NCBI RefSeq assembly: GCF_026262505.1
Contig: NC_067204.1
Coordinates: 19,632,860-19,696,859, forward strand
Origin: Trichomonas vaginalis G3
Lineage: Eukaryota > Parabasalia > Trichomonadida > Trichomonadidae
Reading direction: 5' to 3'
Length of the DNA: 64,000 nt
Shown piece after piece: positions 41,001-54,303 of the stretch; within the stretch, counting starts at the first letter, position 1, and each line of letters opens with the position of its first letter. The notes below the pieces were generated by a model. That model searched no databases and was not told the DNA's origin. It was given only the letters and a program-made list of their open reading frames with translations. The position numbers were made by a program, and so were the translations under genes.

Positions 41001-42569
41001 AAAGAGAATTCTATAAAACAATGATTAATATGAAAAGAAAGAGAATTCTATAAAACAATGATTAATATGAAAAGAAAGAGAAATTCATAAAACAATGATT
41101 AATATGAAAAGAAATATTATTATATAAAACAATGATTAATATGAAAAGAAAGAGAATTAGATAAAACAATGATTAATATCAAAAGAAAGAGAATTCTATA
41201 AAACAATGATTAATATGAAAAGAAAGAGAAATTCATAAAACAATGATGAATATGAAAAGAAATATTATTATATAAAACAATGATTAATATGAAAAGAAAG
41301 AGAATGTCATAAAACAATGATTAATATGAAAAGAAAGAGAATGTCATAAAACAATGATGAATATGAAAAGAAAGAGAATAAGTTTCATGTTAACATCTGC
41401 ACCATGATCAACTAGGAATTGGACAATTTCTATTGAATTCGCTTTGATGGCAATACTAAGAGGGCATTCATTAATATCGAGAGAAATTCATAAAACAATG
41501 ATTAATATGAAAAGAAAGAGAATTCTATAAAACAATGATTAATATGAAAAGAAAGAGAAAGTAATAAAACAATGATTAATATCAAAAGAAAGAGAATTCT
41601 ATAAAACAATGATTAATATGAAAAGAAAGAGAAATTCATAAAACAATGATTAATATGAAAAGAAATATTATTATATAAAACAATGATTAATATGAAAAGA
41701 AAGAGAAAGTAATAAAACAATGATTAATATGAAAAGAAAGAGAAAGTAATAAAACAATGATGAATATGAAAAGAAAGAATAAGTTTCATGTTAACATCTG
41801 CACCATGATCAACTAGGAATTTGACAATTTCTATTGAATTCGCTTTGATGGCAATACTAAGAGGGCATTCATTAATATCGAGAGAAATTCATAAAACAAT
41901 GATTAATATGAAAAGAAAGAGAATTCTAAAAACAATGATTAATATGAAAAGAAAGAGAATTCTATAAAACAATGATTAATATGAAAAGAAAGAGAATTCT
42001 ATAAAACAATGATGAATATGAAAAGAAAGAGAATTCTATAAAACAATGATTAATATGAAAAGAAAAGAGAATTCTATAAAACAATGATTAATATGAAAAA
42101 GAAATATATATATAAAACAATGATTAATATGAAAAGAAAGAGAATTCTATAAAACAATGATTAATATGAAAAGAAAGAGAATTCTATAAAACAATGATTA
42201 ATATGAAAGAAAGAGAATTCTATAAAACAATGATTAATATGAAAAGAAATATTATTATATAAAACAATGATTAATATGAAAAGAAAGAGAAAGTAATAAA
42301 CAATGATTAATATGAAAAGAAAGAGAAATTCATAAAACAATGATTAATATGAAAAGAATATTATTATAAAAACAATGATTAATATGAAAAGAAAGAGAAA
42401 TTCATAAAACAATGATTAATATGAAAAGAAAGAGAATTCTATAAAACAATGATTAATATGAAAAGAAAGAGAAAGTAATAAAACAATGATTAATATGAAA
42501 AGAAAGAGAATTAGATAAAACAATGATGAATATGAAAAGAAAGAGAAAGTAATAAAACAATGATTAATA
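38009..42569. repeat. 37-bp satellite array, block 6, with four ankyrin segments
   Basis: Same satellite. Ankyrin-derived segments begin at 40317, 40718, 41380 and 41781, arranged as two pairs of VQF-type then VKF-type spaced 401 bp. The 38009-40310 stretch is units only. No gene is present. Confidence 0.96.
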
Positions 42570-43867
42570 TAGGGTGTCCAAAGGTGTGTTAGCACAAACC
42601 TGAATACTGCAAATAGAAATAAACAAGTTACATATATATAAAGTTTATTTAAATATAATCACCATTGGATTCAATCACGCGTTCGCAGCGATCGATCCAG
42701 GCTTGAAAGACACGCTTTAAATCATCATGAGAAAATTGCTCAAATTGCTCTCTTACAAAATTTTCAAGATCATCTGGACTCGCGAATTCGCGTCCTTCAG
42801 CTCTCTTTTTTAGCGTGCCGAATAAATAAAAGTCAGAGGGTGCAATATCAGGTGAATAAATTGGTTTGGAACAACTTTGACATTGTTTTCCACCAAGTAA
42901 TTCATTACCTTATGACTTTTGTGAATCTTGAATTATCAAAATGAATTGCAAACTTTTGTTTTTGTTGTTTGGATTTCTCAAACTCATCAGAATTGATAAT
43001 TTGAGTAAGAACATTGCAATTAGATACTGAGCATTCATCGTATTAGTTTTGAAGAATTATCAATTGCGATGATACCATTCACGCCCCAAAAAACACCGAC
43101 AACATAATCATTGGTGTGTCAATTTTTTCTTCGGGAATGTTTGCGGATTTTCATCCTTCGGGATCCACATGATTTTGGCTTCTATTGCATATTGAAACCA
43201 AGACTCGTCCCCTGTTACTAAAAGCGAAACTTCTTGATTGATACGCACCCAATATAGAGAGGAAGCTCTTTCGAAGATTGGACTCTAGATTTTTTTTGAA
43301 CTGAATTAAGGTTGTGCGAACCCAACGTGTATACGCTAGTTTGTAGTTCAAATAATTGTGCAGATAATAACTGACTATTGTACGTGTATCTTTGTCATCT
43401 CCTCTATCCTTCTGAGTGATGCTCTTGGGTCTTCATCTAGCGCTTGAAGAATTGCTTTGATTTTTCTTTGATCCGGCGATTTTTTGTCAATTTTTATGAT
43501 GGGCGCCTTTTTGTTCATGAAGTGATACATCCTAACATGATACGTTACAGTGGAATAGCTAGGAGCATCCATACCGAAGCATTTTACCAATGTCTCGTAG
43601 ATTTTTTTACAGTCTTTGCATTTTTTTGCAAGAGCGAGGATGTTTTCTTTATGATTCATTAAAAAAATGAAAAAAAATCCCGCCAAAACTTCCCGCGAAA
43701 CCGCCTCTTGTCTCAAAATTCATTTTATATCCCGGCATGGCGCCAAAATACAACTTACTCATCATATACATATATTCATATTTTTTATTATATATTTATA
43801 ATCAGCATATATCTCCTTTAATAGTCTCATATAGAGCGCTGTGCTAAACGCACCTTTGGACACCCTA
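42570..43867 (-). mobile_element. Mariner element (Tvmar1-like), copy 2
   Basis: A 1298-bp element with TA at 42568-42569 and 43868-43869. The left inverted end has lost a base relative to the other copies. Orientation and satellite flanks equal those of copy 1. It shares the ctgcaaatag allele near the left end with copy 1, against ctgcgaatag in copy 3. Confidence 0.93.
42649..43659 (-). pseudogene. Mariner transposase, copy 2, heavily frameshifted
   Basis: Same protein as in copy 1, with open pieces at 43375-43659 and 43151-43351 and no long frame in the C-terminal half. Several one-base losses (for example near 43385, 43220, 42930 and 42870) break it. The N-terminal helix-turn-helix region is intact; the catalytic centre cannot be read in one frame. 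Confidence 0.9.
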
Positions 43868-46713
43868 TATGAAAAGAAATATTATTATATAAAACAATGA
43901 TTAATATGAAAAGAAAGAGAATTAGATATAAAACAATGATTAATATGAAAAGAAAGAGAATTCTATAAAACAATGATGAATATGAAAAGAAAGAGAATTC
44001 TATAAAACAATGATTAATATGAAAAGAAAGAGAATTCTATAAAACAATGATTAATATGAAAAGAAATATTATTATAAAACAATGATTAATATGAAAAGAA
44101 AGAGAATTCTATAAAACAATGATTAATATGAAAAGAAAGAGAATTCTATAAAACAATGATTAATATGAAAAGAAAGAGAAAGTAATAAAACAATGATTAA
44201 TATGAAAAGAAAGAGAATTCTATAAAACAATGATTAATATGAAAAGAAAGAGAATTCTATAAAACAATGATTAATATGAAAAGAAAGAGAAATTCATAAA
44301 ACAATGATTAATATGAAAAGAAAGAGAATTATATAAAACAATGATTAATATGAAAAGAAAGAGAAGTATAAAACAATGATTAATATGAAAAGAAAGAGAA
44401 AGTAATAAAACAATGATTAATATGAAAAGAAATATTATTATATAAAACAATGATTAATATGAAAAGAAAGAGAATTCTATAAAACAATGATTAATATGAA
44501 AAGAAAGAGAATTCTATAAAACAATGATTAATATGAAAAGAAAGAGAAATTCATAAAACAATGATTAATATGAAAAGAAAGAGAATTCTATAAAACAATG
44601 ATTAATATGAAAAGAAAGAGAAAGTAATAAAACAATGATTAATATGAAAAGAAAGAGAAATTCATAAAACAATGATTAATATGAAAAGAAAGAATTCTAA
44701 TAAAACAATGATTAATATGAAAAGAAAGAGAAATTCATAAAACAATGATTAATATGAAAAGAAATATTATTATATAAAACAATGATTAATATGAAAAGAA
44801 AGAGAATTCTATAAAACAATGATTAATATGAAAAGAAAGAGAATTCTATAAAACAATGATTAATATGAAAAGAAAGAGAAATTCATAAAACAATGATTAA
44901 TATGAAAAGAAAGAGAATTCTATAAAACAATGATTAATATGAAAAGAAAGAGAATGTCATAAAACAATGATTAATATGAAAAGAAAGAGAATGTCATAAA
45001 ACAATGATGAATATGAAAAGAAAGAGAATAAGTTTCATGTTAACATCTGCACCATGATCAATAGAATTGGACAATTTCTATTGAATTCGCTTTGATGGCA
45101 ATACTAAGAGGCATCATTAATATCGAGAGAAATTCATAAAACAATGATTAATATGAAAAGAAAGAGAATTCTATAAAACAATGATTAATATGAAAAGAAA
45201 GAGAAAGAATAAAAACAATGATTAATATAAAAGAAAGAGAATTCTATAAAACAATGATTAATATGAAAAGAAAGAGAAATTCATAAAACAATGATTAATA
45301 TGAAAAGAAATATTATTATATAAAACAATGATTAATATGAAAAGAAAGAGAAAGTAATAAAACAATGATTAATATGAAAAGAAAGAAAGTAATAAAACAA
45401 TGATGAATATGAAAAGAAAGAGAAAGTTTCATGTTAAATCTCAATGATCAACTAGGAATTTGACAAATTGAATTTTGATGCAATATAAGACATCATTAAT
45501 ATCGAGAGAAATTCATAAAACAATGATTAATATGAAAAGAAAGAGAATTCTATAAAACAATGATTAATATGAAAAGAAAGAGAATTCTATAAAACAATGA
45601 TTAATATGAAAAGAAAGAGAAATTCATAAAACAATGATTAATATGAAAAGAAAGAGAATTCTATAAAACAATGATTAATATGAAAAGAAAGAGAAATTCA
45701 TAAAACAATGATTAATATGAAAAGAAAGAGAATTCTATAAAACAATGATTAATATGAAAAGAAGAGAAAGTAATAAAACAATGATTAATATGAAAAGAAA
45801 GAGAATTCTATAAAACAATGATTAATATGAAAAGAAGAGAATTCTATAAAACAATGATTAATATGAAAAGAAATATTATTATATAAAACAATGATTAATA
45901 TGAAAAGAAAGAGAAAGTAATAAAACAATGATTAATATGAAAAGAAAGAGAAAGTAATAAAACAATGATGAATATGAAAAGAAAGAGAATAAGTTTCATG
46001 TTAACATCTGCACCATGATCAACTAGGAATTTGACAATTTCTATTGAATTCGCTTTGATGGCAATACTAAGAGGGCATTCATTAATATCGAGAGAAATTC
46101 ATAAAACAATGATTAATATGAAAAGAAAGAGAATTCTATAAAACAATGAATTAATATGAAAAGAAAGAGAATTCTATAAAACAATGATTAATATGAAAAG
46201 AAAGAGAATTCTATAAAACAATGATGAATATGAAAAGAAAGAGAATTCTATAAAAAATGATTAATATGAAAAGAAAGAGAATTCTATAAAACAATGATTA
46301 ATATGAAAAAGAAAGAGAATTCTATAAAACAATGATGAATATGAAAAGAAAGAGAATTCTATAAAAACAATGATTAATATGAAAAGAAAGAGAATTCTAT
46401 AAAACAATGATTAATATGAAAAGAAAGAGAATTCTATAAAACAATGATTAATATGAAAAGAAATATTATTATATAAAACAATGATTAATATGAAAAGAAA
46501 GAGAAATTCATAAAACAATGATTAATATGAAAAGAAAGAGAAATTCATAAAACAATGATTAATATGAAAAGAAAGAGAATTCTATAAAACAATGATTAAT
46601 ATGAAAAGAAAGAGAAAGTAATAAACAATGATTAATATGAAAAGAAAGAGAATTAGATAAAACAATGATGAATATGAAAAGAAAGAGAAAGTATATAAAA
46701 ACAATGATTAATA
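43868..46713. repeat. 37-bp satellite array, block 7, with three ankyrin segments
   Basis: Same satellite. Ankyrin-derived segments begin at 45030, 45424 (heavily eroded, about 80 bp left) and 45991. No gene is present. Confidence 0.96.
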
Positions 46714-48008
46714 TAGGGTGTCCAAAGGTGGTTTAGCACAAACCTGAATACTGCGAATAGAAATAAACAAGTTACATATATATAAAGTTTATTTAAATAT
46801 AATCACCATTGGATTCAATCACGCGTTCGCAGCGATCGATCCAGCTTGAAAGACACGCTTTTAAATCATCATGAGAAAATTGCTCAAATTGCTCTCTTAC
46901 AAAATTTTCAAGATCATCTGTACTCGCGAATTCGCGTCCTTCAGCTCTCTTTTTTAGCGTGCCGAATAAATAAAAGTCAGAGGGTGCAATATCAGGTGAA
47001 TAAATTGGGTTTGGAACAACTTTGACATTGTTTTCCACCAAGTAATTCATTACCTTATGACTTTTGTGAACTCTTTGAATTATCAAAATGAATTGCAAAC
47101 TTTTGTTTTTGTTGTTTGGATTTCTCAAACTCATCAGAATTGATAATTGAGTAAGAACATTGTCAATTAGATACTGAGCATTCATCGTATTAGTTTTTGA
47201 AGAATATCAATTGCGATGATACCATTCACGCCCCAAAAAACCGACAACATAATCATTGGTGTGTCAATTTTTTCTTCGGGAATGTTTTGCGGATTCATTT
47301 CATCCTTCGGGATCCACATGATTTTGGCTTCTATTGCATATTGAAACCAAGACTCGTCCCCTGTTACTAAAAAGCGAAAACTTCTTGGATTGATACGCAC
47401 CCAATATAGAGAGGAGCTCTTTCGAAGATTGGACTCTAGATTTTTTTTGAACTGAATTAGGTTGTGCGGAACACCCAACGTGTATACGCTAGTTTGTAGT
47501 TCAAATAATTGTGCAGATAATAACTGACTATTGTACGTGTATCTTTGTCATTCCTCTATCCTTCTGAGTGATGCTCTTGGGTCTTCATCTAGCGCTGAAA
47601 ATTGCTTTGATTTTTCTTTGATCCGGCGATTTTTGTCAATTTTTTATGATGGGCGCCTTTTTGTTCATGAAGTGATAATCCTAACATGATACGTTACAGT
47701 GGAATAGCTAGGAGCATCCATACCGAAGCATTTTACCAATGTCTCGTAGATTTTTTTACAGTCTTTGCATTTTTTTGCAAGAGCGAGGATGTTTTCTTTA
47801 TGATTCATTAAAAAATGAAAAAAATCCCGCCAAAACTTCCCCGAAACCGCCTCTTGTCTCAAAATTCATTTTATATCCCGGCATGCGCCAAAATACAACT
47901 TACTATCATATACATATATTCATATTTTTTATTATATATTTATAATCAGCATATATCCTTTAATAGTCTCATATAGAGCGCTGTGCTAAACGCACCTTTG
48001 GACACCTA
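46714..48008 (-). mobile_element. Mariner element (Tvmar1-like), copy 3
   Basis: A 1295-bp element with TA at 46712-46713 and 48009-48010. Position and orientation match copies 1 and 2, but it carries alleles otherwise seen in the plus-strand copies: ctgcgaatag near the left end (as in 4 and 5) and the threonine codon in STDDLENF (as in 5). Both ends have lost single bases. Confidence 0.93.
46793..47808 (-). pseudogene. Mariner transposase, copy 3, frameshifted
   Basis: Broken into pieces (46793-47185, 47182-47478, and 47665 to the start), with several one-base gains and losses. It alone keeps the reading frame IPEEKIDTPMIML across the junction where the other four copies share a one-base loss, and it has an extra methionine codon (KDEMNPQ). 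The second catalytic D region is damaged here (LILIIQRVHK replaces the HFDNSRVHK seen in copies 4 and 5). Confidence 0.9.
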
Positions 48009-50942
48009 TATGAAAAGATAATATTATTATATAAAACAATGATTAATATGAAAAGAAAGAGAGAATTAGATAAAACAATGCATTAATATGAAGAAAGAGA
48101 ATTCTATAAAACAATGAGAATAATGAAAAGAAATGAATTCTATAATAACAATGATTAATATGAAAAGAAAGAGAATTCTATAAAACAATGATTAATATGA
48201 AAAGAAATATTATTATATAAAACAATGATTAATATGAAAAGAAAGAGAATTCTATAAAACAATGATTAATATGAAAAGAAAGAGAATTCTATAAACAATG
48301 ATTAATATGAAAAGAAAGAGAAAGTAATAAAACAATGATTAATATGAAAAGAAAGAGAATTAGATAAAACAATGATTAATATGAAAAGAAAGAGAATTCT
48401 ATAAAACAATGATTAATATGAAAAGAAAGAGAAATCATAAACAATGATTAATATGAAAAGAAATATTATTTAAAAACAATGATTAATATGAAAAGAAAGA
48501 GAAAGTAATAAAACAATGATTAATATGAAAAGAAAGAGAAAGTAATAAAACAATGATTAATATGAAAGAATATTATTATATAAACAATGATTAATATGAA
48601 AGAAAGAGAATTCTATAAAACAATGATTAATATGAAAAGAAAGAGAATTCATAAAACAATGATTAATATGAAAAGAAGAGAATTCATAAAACAATGATGA
48701 ATATGAAAAGAAAGAGAATTCTATAAAACAATGATTAATATGAAAAGAAAGAGAATTCTATAAAACAATGATTAATATGAAAGAAAGAGAAATTCATAAA
48801 ACAATGATTAATTATGAAAAGAAAGAGAATTCTATAAAACAATGATTAATATGAAAAGAAAGAGAATTCTATAAAAACAATGATTAATATGAAAAGAAAT
48901 ATTATATAAAACAATGATTAATATGAAAAGAAAGAGAATTCTATAAAACAATGATTAATATGAAAAGAAAGAGAATCTATAAAACAATGATTAATATGAA
49001 AAGAAAGAGAATTCTATAAAACAATGATGAATATGAAAAGAAAGAGAATTCTATAAAAACAATGATTAATATGAAAAGAAAAGAGAATTCTATAAAACAA
49101 TGATTAATATGAAAAGAAAGAGAATTCTATAAAACAATGATTAATATGAAAAGAAAGAGAATTCTATAAAACAATGATTAATATGAAAAGAAGAGAATTC
49201 TATAAAACAATGATTAATATGAAAAGAAAATAATATATATAATAAAAAAAATGATTAATATGAAAAGAAAGAGAATTCTATAAAACAATGATTAATATGA
49301 AAAGAAAGAGAAGTATAAAACAATGATTAATATGAAAAGAAAGAGAAAGATAAAACAATGATTAATATGAAAAGAAAGAGAATTAGATAAAACAATGATT
49401 AATATGAAAGAAAGAGAATTCTATAAAACAATGATTAATATGAAAAGAAAGAGAATTCATAAAACAATGATTAATATGAAAAGAAATAGATTATATAAAA
49501 CAATGATTAATATGAAAAGAAAGAGAAAGTATAAAACAATGATTAATATGAAAAGAAAGAGAAAGTAATAAAACAATGATTAATATGAAAAGAAAGATTA
49601 TTATATAAAACAATGATTAATATGAAAAGAAAGAGAAAGTAATAAAACAATGATTAATATGAAAAGAAAGAGAAAGTAATAAAACAATGATTAATATGAA
49701 AAGAAATATTATTATATAAAACAATGATTAATATGAAAAGAAAGAGAATTCTATAAAACAATGATTAATATGAAAAGAAAGAGAATTCTATAAAACAATG
49801 ATTAATATGAAAAGAAAGAGAAATTCATAAAACAATGATTAATATGAAAAGAAAGAGAATTCTATAAAACAATGATTAATATGAAAAGAAAGAGAATTCT
49901 ATAAAACAATGATTAATATGAAAAGAAATTATTATATAAAACAATGATTAATATGAAAGAAAGAGAAATAATAAAACAATGATTAATATGAAAAGAAAGA
50001 GAATTCTATAAAACAATGATTAATATGAAAAGAAAGAGAAATTCATAAAACAATGATTAATATGAAAAGAAAGAGAATAAGTTTCATGTTAACATCTGCA
50101 CCATGATCAACTAGGAATTTGACAATTTCTATTGAATTCGCTTTGATGGCAATACTAAGAGGGCATTCATTAATATCGAGAGAAATTCATAAAACAATGA
50201 TTAATATGAAAAGAAAGAGAATTCTATAAAACAATGATTAATATGAAAAGAAAGAGAAAGTAATAAAACAATGATTAATATCAAAAGAAAGAGAATTCTA
50301 TAAAACAATGATTAATATGAAAAGAAAGAGAAATTCATAAAACAATGATTAATATGAAAAGAAATATTATTATATAAAACAATGATTAATATGAAAAGAA
50401 AGAGAAAGTAATAAAACAATGATTAATATGAAAAGAAAGAGAAAGTAATAAAACAATGATGAATATGAAAAGAAAGAGAATAAGTTTCATGTTAACATCT
50501 GCACCATGATCAACTAGGAATTTGACAATTTCTATTGAATTCGCTTTGATGGCAATACTAAGAGGGCATTCATTAATATCGAGAGAAATTCATAAAACAA
50601 TGATTAATATGAAAAGAAAGAGAATTCTATAAAACAATGATTAATATGAAAAGAAAGAGAATTCTATAAAACAATGATTAATATGAAAAGAAAGAGAAAT
50701 TCATAAAACAATGATGAATATGAAAAGAAAGAGAATTCTATAAAACAATGATTAATATGAAAAGAAAGAGAAATTCATAAAACAATGATTAATATGAAAA
50801 GAAAGAGAATTCTATAAAACAATGATTAATATGAAAAGAAAGAGAAAGTAATAAAACAATGATTAATATGAAAAGAAAGAGAATTAGATAAAACAATGAT
50901 TAATATGAAAAGAAAGAGAATTAGATAAAACAATGATTAATA
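48009..50942. repeat. 37-bp satellite array, block 8, with two ankyrin segments
   Basis: Same satellite. Ankyrin-derived segments begin at 50079 and 50482, both of the VKF allele and 403 bp apart. The 48009-50070 stretch is units only, with frequent one-base losses. No gene is present. Confidence 0.96.
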
Positions 50943-52245
50943 TAGGGTGTCCAAAGGTGCGTTTAGCACAGCGCTCTATATGAGACTATTAAAGGAGATA
51001 TATGCTGATTATAAATATATAATAAAAAATATGAATATATGTATATGATGAGTAAGTTGTATTTTGGCGCCATGCCGGGATATAAAATGAATTTTGAGAC
51101 AAGAGGCGGTTTCGCGGGAAGTTTTGGCGGGATTTTTTTCATTTTTTTAATGAATCATAAAGAAAACATCCTCGCTCTTGCAAAAAAATGCAAAGACTGT
51201 AAAAAAATCTACGAGACATTGGTAAAATGCTTCGGTATGGATGCTCCTAGCTATTCCACTGTAACGTATCATGTTAGGATGTATCACTTCATGAACAAAA
51301 AGGCGCCCATCATAAAAATTGACAAAAAATCGCCGGATCAAAGAAAAATCAAAGCAATTCTTCAAGCGCTAGATGAAGACCCAAGAGCATCACTCAGAAG
51401 GATAGAGGAGATGACAAAGATACCACGTACAATAGTCAGTTATTATCTGCACAATTATTTGAACTACAAACTAGCGTATACACGTTGGGTTCCGCACAAC
51501 CTTAATTCAGTTCAAAAAAAATCTAGAGTCCAATCTTCGAAAGAGCTCCTCTCTATATTGGGTGCGTATCAATCCAAGAAGTTTCGCTTTTTAGTAACAG
51601 GGGACGAGTCTTGGTTTCAATATGCAATAGAAGCCAAAATCATGTGGATCCCGAAGGATGAAAATCCGCAAACATTCCCGAAGAAAAAATTGACACACCA
51701 ATGATTATGTTGTCGGTTTTTTGGGGCGTGAATGGTATCATCGCAATTGATATTCTTCAAAAACCTAATACGATGAATGCTCAGTATCTAATTGACAATG
51801 TTCTTACTCAAATTATCAATTCTGATGAGTTTGAGAAATCCAAACAACAAAAACAAAAGTTTGCAATTCATTTTGATAATTCAAGAGTTCACAAAAGTCA
51901 TAAGGTAATGAATTACTTGGTGGAAAACAATGTCAAAGTTGTTCCAAACCCAATTTATTCACCTGATATTGCACCCTCTGACTTTTATTTATTCGGCACG
52001 CTAAAAAAGAGAGCTGAAGGACGCGAATTCGCGAGTCCAGATGATCTTGAAAATTTTGTAAGAGAGCAATTTGAGCAATTTTCTCATGATGATTTAAAGC
52101 GTGTCTTTCAAGCCTGGATCGATCGCTGCGAACGCGTGATTGAATCCAATGGTGATTATATTTAAATAAACTTTATATATATGTAACTTGTTTATTTCTA
52201 TTCGCAGTATTCAGGTTTGTGCTAAACACACCTTTGGACACCCTA
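50943..52245 (+). mobile_element. Mariner element (Tvmar1-like), copy 4, nearly intact
   Basis: A 1303-bp element with complete ends (left TAGGGTGTCCAAAGGTGCG, right end its near complement) and TA at 50941-50942 and 52246-52247. It is the best preserved copy, on the opposite strand to copies 1-3, and stands 40 bp from element A. It was duplicated together with A to give copy 5. Confidence 0.95.
51150..52165 (+). pseudogene. Mariner transposase, copy 4, one frameshift from full length
   Basis: Start chosen at MNHKENILAL; an open upstream extension from 51039 exists but is shared repeat leader. In order: first helix-turn-helix (KKIYETLVKCFG), second helix-turn-helix (DPRASLRRIEEMTKIPRTIV), linker WVPHNL, catalytic D in VTGDESWFQ, then after the shift catalytic D in HFDNSRVHK and D in YSPDIAPSDFYLF, with 34 residues between the last two (D34D). 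The frame 51039-51704 ends KKKLTHQ and is continued by 51701-52165 from MIMLSVFWG. Comparison with copy 3 places the lost base in the run of A before cattcccg near 51675. All catalytic residues are present; the frameshift makes it inactive as read. Confidence 0.93.
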
Positions 52246-52285
52246 TATGAAAAGAAAGAGAATGTCATAAAACAATGATTAATAT
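52246..52285. repeat. Single satellite unit between mariner 4 and element A1
   Basis: Forty bases of ordinary satellite (one unit) separate the two transposons. The identical spacer, at 55606-55645, separates copy 5 from A2, which is evidence that the pair was duplicated as a block. Confidence 0.9.
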
Positions 52286-53456
52286 TGTAATGCATGAAAA
52301 ATAGCGTGACTTCACTTTTGACAGTTTACAAATGTAAAGTGTTGCATCCTTAAAAACTGGGAAATATATACATTCATGAATTATCTTGTATATTAATTGA
52401 AAATCCATAAAACCCTAACAATATTTTTTCTTAAAAAAAACTATAAAAATATAAATAAAATTAATCGTGAAATAAAAATATTTGATATTAGAATTTTATT
52501 GGAAAAATAAAAAACTTAATATTTTAAAGAAATACTTAAATACATGAATGTTTTAACTTTTACATTATCATATAGACTCTCAAATTATTGATTGGAAACG
52601 GTTTGAGGTTTATCAATTTAAAAAAATTGTGAGTTTTTTAGATTTTTGGCAATGTTAAACGGTTAATTTTTTGTCAAAAAAATTATTTCGAATTTCCGAA
52701 ATTTTTGACATTTTGGCTGAGAACTATGGTCTGCGAGGTACATAGATAGAATCAGTACCTCGCAGACTATAGTTCTCTATATGGCGCCGAAAATTTTTGG
52801 TGAAATGTCGTCGCATTTCACCAAAAATTTTTCGGCGCCATAGGAAGAATTGGAGGGTGTGAGATACTATTACATGCTATAGTACTCACACCCTCCAACT
52901 CCCAATCAAAATCGCATAAAATTTGCTACTTATCTTCAGATTACCTCCCATTATAAAATATATCCTTGCTATCTCATCGTCCTATACTTCACCCTATTGT
53001 ATTTAAAAATATAAAATTTTTTGATAATATATTTTTATATCTTGAATTTTCAAACAATATATTCACAGATAATATAATGGGAAATCTATCTCAACCTAGC
53101 CTTAAAGTACCAAACTCCTGCTTGCATTCTCACTCACAAATATTAAACATCCATCTCCAAAAAACTAAATTCTTCACAATTTTTTTTTAAAATTGAGAAC
53201 ATAAAAAACGTATGCATTCAATAATTTAAGATACTAACAAATATTAAAAACTTCAAAATATCAGATAATAACGTTTTTCAATTAAAAAAATATCGTTTTG
53301 CTTTTCAATTCGAACATAAATCTTAAATATTTTTAATTAATATCTGATTTCCAGCATTATTATCCATTTATAAATCTGACAAATAAATGACAAAACCATC
53401 ATAAATAGTGTCACTTTTTGTCAAAAGTGAAGTCACGCTATTTTTCATGCACAACA
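52286..53456. mobile_element. Hairpin-bearing DNA element A, copy 1
   Basis: A 1171-bp element with ~37-bp inverted ends: left tgtaatgcatgaaaaatagc, right end reverse-complemented tgttgtgcatgaaaaatagc, two mismatches. It is flanked by AATAT (52281-52285 and 53457-53461), and removing it restores attaatatgaaaag. The 5-bp duplication does not match the 9 bp of elements B and C, so the superfamily is left open. It encodes no transposase. The centre (about 52718-52900) is one module of three back-to-back hairpins; the rest is AT-rich DNA without a gene. A 74-residue open frame at 52966-53190 is not supported as coding. Confidence 0.8.
52720..52902. repeat. Triple-hairpin module of element A1
   Basis: Three near-perfect palindromes in a row: gagaactatggtctgcgagg pairing with cctcgcagactatagttctc; tatggcgccgaaaatttttg pairing across a short loop with caaaaatttttcggcgccat; and ttggagggtgtgagatact pairing with agtactcacaccctccaa. 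Each stem is about 20-28 bp with a loop of a few to about twenty bases. One module is present here; the paralogous element A2 has three. Confidence 0.92.
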
Positions 53457-54303
53457 AATATGAAAAGAAAGAGAATTCCATAAAACAATGATTAATATGA
53501 AAAGAAAGAGAATAAGTTTCATGTTAACATCTGCACCATGATCAACTAGGAATTGGACAATTTCTATTGAATTCGCTTTGATGGCAATACTAAGAGGGCA
53601 TTCATTAATATCGAGAGAAATTCATAAAACAATGATAAATGTGAAAAGAAAGAGAATTAGATAAAACAATGATTAATATGAAAAGAAAGAGAAAGTAATA
53701 AAACAGTGATAAATATGAAAAGAAATATTATTATATAAAACAATGATTAATATGAAAAGAAAGAGAATTCCATAAAACAATGATGAATATGAAAAGAAAG
53801 AGAATAAGTTTCATGTTAACATCTGCACCATGATCAACTAGGAATTGGACAATTTCTATTGAATTCGCTTTGATGGCAATACTAAGAGGGCATTCATTAA
53901 TATCGAGAGAAATTCATAAAACAATGATTAATATGAAAAGAAAGAGAATTCTATAAAACAATGATTAATATGAAAAGAAAGAGAATTCTATAAAACAATG
54001 ATTAATATGAAAAGAAAGAGAAATTCATAAAACAATGATGAATATGAAAAGAAAGAGAATTCTATAAAACAATGATGAATATGAAAAGAAAGAGAATTCT
54101 ATAAAACAATGATTAATATGAAAAGAAAGAGAAATTCATAAAACAATGATTAATATGAAAAGAAAGAGAATTCTATAAAACAATGATTAATATGAAAAGA
54201 AAGAGAAATTCATAAAACAATGATTAATATGAAAAGAAATATTATTATATAAAACAATGATTAATATGAAAAGAAAGAGAATTAGATAAAACAATGATTA
54301 ATA
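53457..54303. repeat. 37-bp satellite array, block 9, with two ankyrin segments
   Basis: Same satellite. Ankyrin-derived segments begin at 53514 and 53806, 292 bp apart. The first follows element A1 at the same distance as the truncated segment at 58219 follows A2. No gene is present. Confidence 0.96.

Noticed and set aside
52966-53190. A 74-residue frame in element A1
   Set aside because: AT-rich, no recognisable domain, and a one-base difference in A2 changes the frame, so it shows no coding constraint.
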